Source: Streptomyces sp. NRRL F-5630 (lineage in GTDB: Bacteria; Actinomycetota; Actinomycetes; Streptomycetales; Streptomycetaceae). From it: a DNA stretch of 13,056 nucleotides. The stretch spans positions 1 through 13,056 of the forward strand of contig NZ_JOGO01000112.1 in NCBI RefSeq assembly GCF_000719475.1. Direction: 5' to 3'. Below are positions 12,819 to 13,056 of this stretch, in pieces. The notes under the pieces were generated by a model that saw only the letters and a list, made by a program, of their open reading frames with translations, was not told the origin of the DNA and made no database searches. The position numbers and the translations under genes are program-made. Position 1 is the stretch's first letter; each line of letters opens with the position of its first letter.

Positions 12819-13056
12819 ATGAGCACGGGCGACGACCACCGGTACGGGGTGCCCCCGCTCCCCGACGACTACGGCGGGACCGGGCAGACCCGCACCCGCC
12901 TCCCCGACCGCGCGGGCCCCGCGCGCGGTCCGGCCCCCCGCCGCCCTTCGCGCGGCCTCGTCGTCATCGGCGCCGTCGTCGCCCTCCTCATCGCGGCGAT
13001 CGCCTTCGCGAACCAGAACACCGACGACTCCCCCACCCACCCCGGCACCACCACCC
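12819..13056 (+). CDS. N-terminal part of a bitopic membrane protein, cut by the window end
   Basis: Open from the ATG at 12819 to the window edge with no stop; 79 residues are visible. They show a polar Pro/Arg/Asp-rich cytoplasmic N-terminus (1-46), one hydrophobic helix (RGLVVIGAVVALLIAAIAFA, 45-64) and a Thr/Pro/Asp-rich external stretch. GAGGGGG at 12802-12808 lies 10 nt upstream, and TACCTT (12746-12751) is a possible -10. The function cannot be told from this part. A short cytoplasmic tail plus a single helix is the layout of VirB8/TcpC-like conjugation proteins but also of many secreted-domain proteins. The - strand frames over this stretch are shadows. Confidence 0.75.
   Translation, partial: MSTGDDHRYGVPPLPDDYGGTGQTRTRLPDRAGPARGPAPRRPSRGLVVIGAVVALLIAAIAFANQNTDDSPTHPGTTT

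Noticed and set aside
12756..13040. - strand frames over the last 300 bases
   Set aside because: The + strand frame from 12819 has a ribosome binding site, a clear membrane helix and coding-like bias; it only lacks a stop because the window ends.

Overview
The window looks like a chromosomal segment from a Streptomyces or close actinobacterial relative. Base composition is very GC-rich with strong third-position GC bias, GTG starts are frequent, long antisense shadow ORFs are common, and the proteins have typical Streptomyces makeup (Pst system, CsoR with an alanine/threonine-rich N-terminus, transglycosylase-NlpC/P60 protein). From memory, and not checked, the order pstSCAB / Pit / DUF47 / CsoR / ... 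/ transglycosylase / small membrane protein resembles the SCO4142-SCO4131 neighbourhood of S. coelicolor.

Left third (1-4696): a complete high-affinity phosphate ABC importer on the + strand, pstS-pstC-pstA-pstB. It is preceded by an 11-nt-phased PHO box array (66-109) and closed by a 15-bp-stem terminator (4658-4696). A perfect 13-bp hairpin sits directly after pstS and could set the excess of PstS over the membrane subunits. pstC and pstA overlap by 4 nt.

Middle (4907-8430): on the - strand there is a short-chain dehydrogenase/reductase with two near-identical 15-bp palindromic operators in its promoter. A tightly coupled DUF47 (PhoU-like)-Pit low-affinity phosphate transporter pair, also on the - strand, follows. 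So high- and low-affinity phosphate uptake sit next to each other, with an apparently unrelated oxidoreductase between them. Next comes csoR (+), a copper-sensing repressor with the full Cys-His-Cys ligand set, preceded by a perfect inverted repeat that fits a CsoR operator.

Right part (8431-13056): two small cysteine-containing proteins of unknown function (8659-8835 - and 9147-9329 +), a membrane PAP2 phosphatase with a BcrC-like motif (-), and a membrane-anchored lytic transglycosylase + NlpC/P60 protein (-). Diverging from the last is a 102-residue two-helix membrane protein (+), followed by the 5' end of a bitopic membrane protein cut by the window edge. These last three genes resemble parts of a Gram-positive type IV secretion/conjugation-like apparatus (VirB1-, VirB2- and VirB8-like). 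That is inference from architecture only. The divergent intergenic region holds a 16-bp perfect palindrome and a near-consensus BldD box. I see no tRNA, rRNA, CRISPR array, insertion sequence or phage genes.
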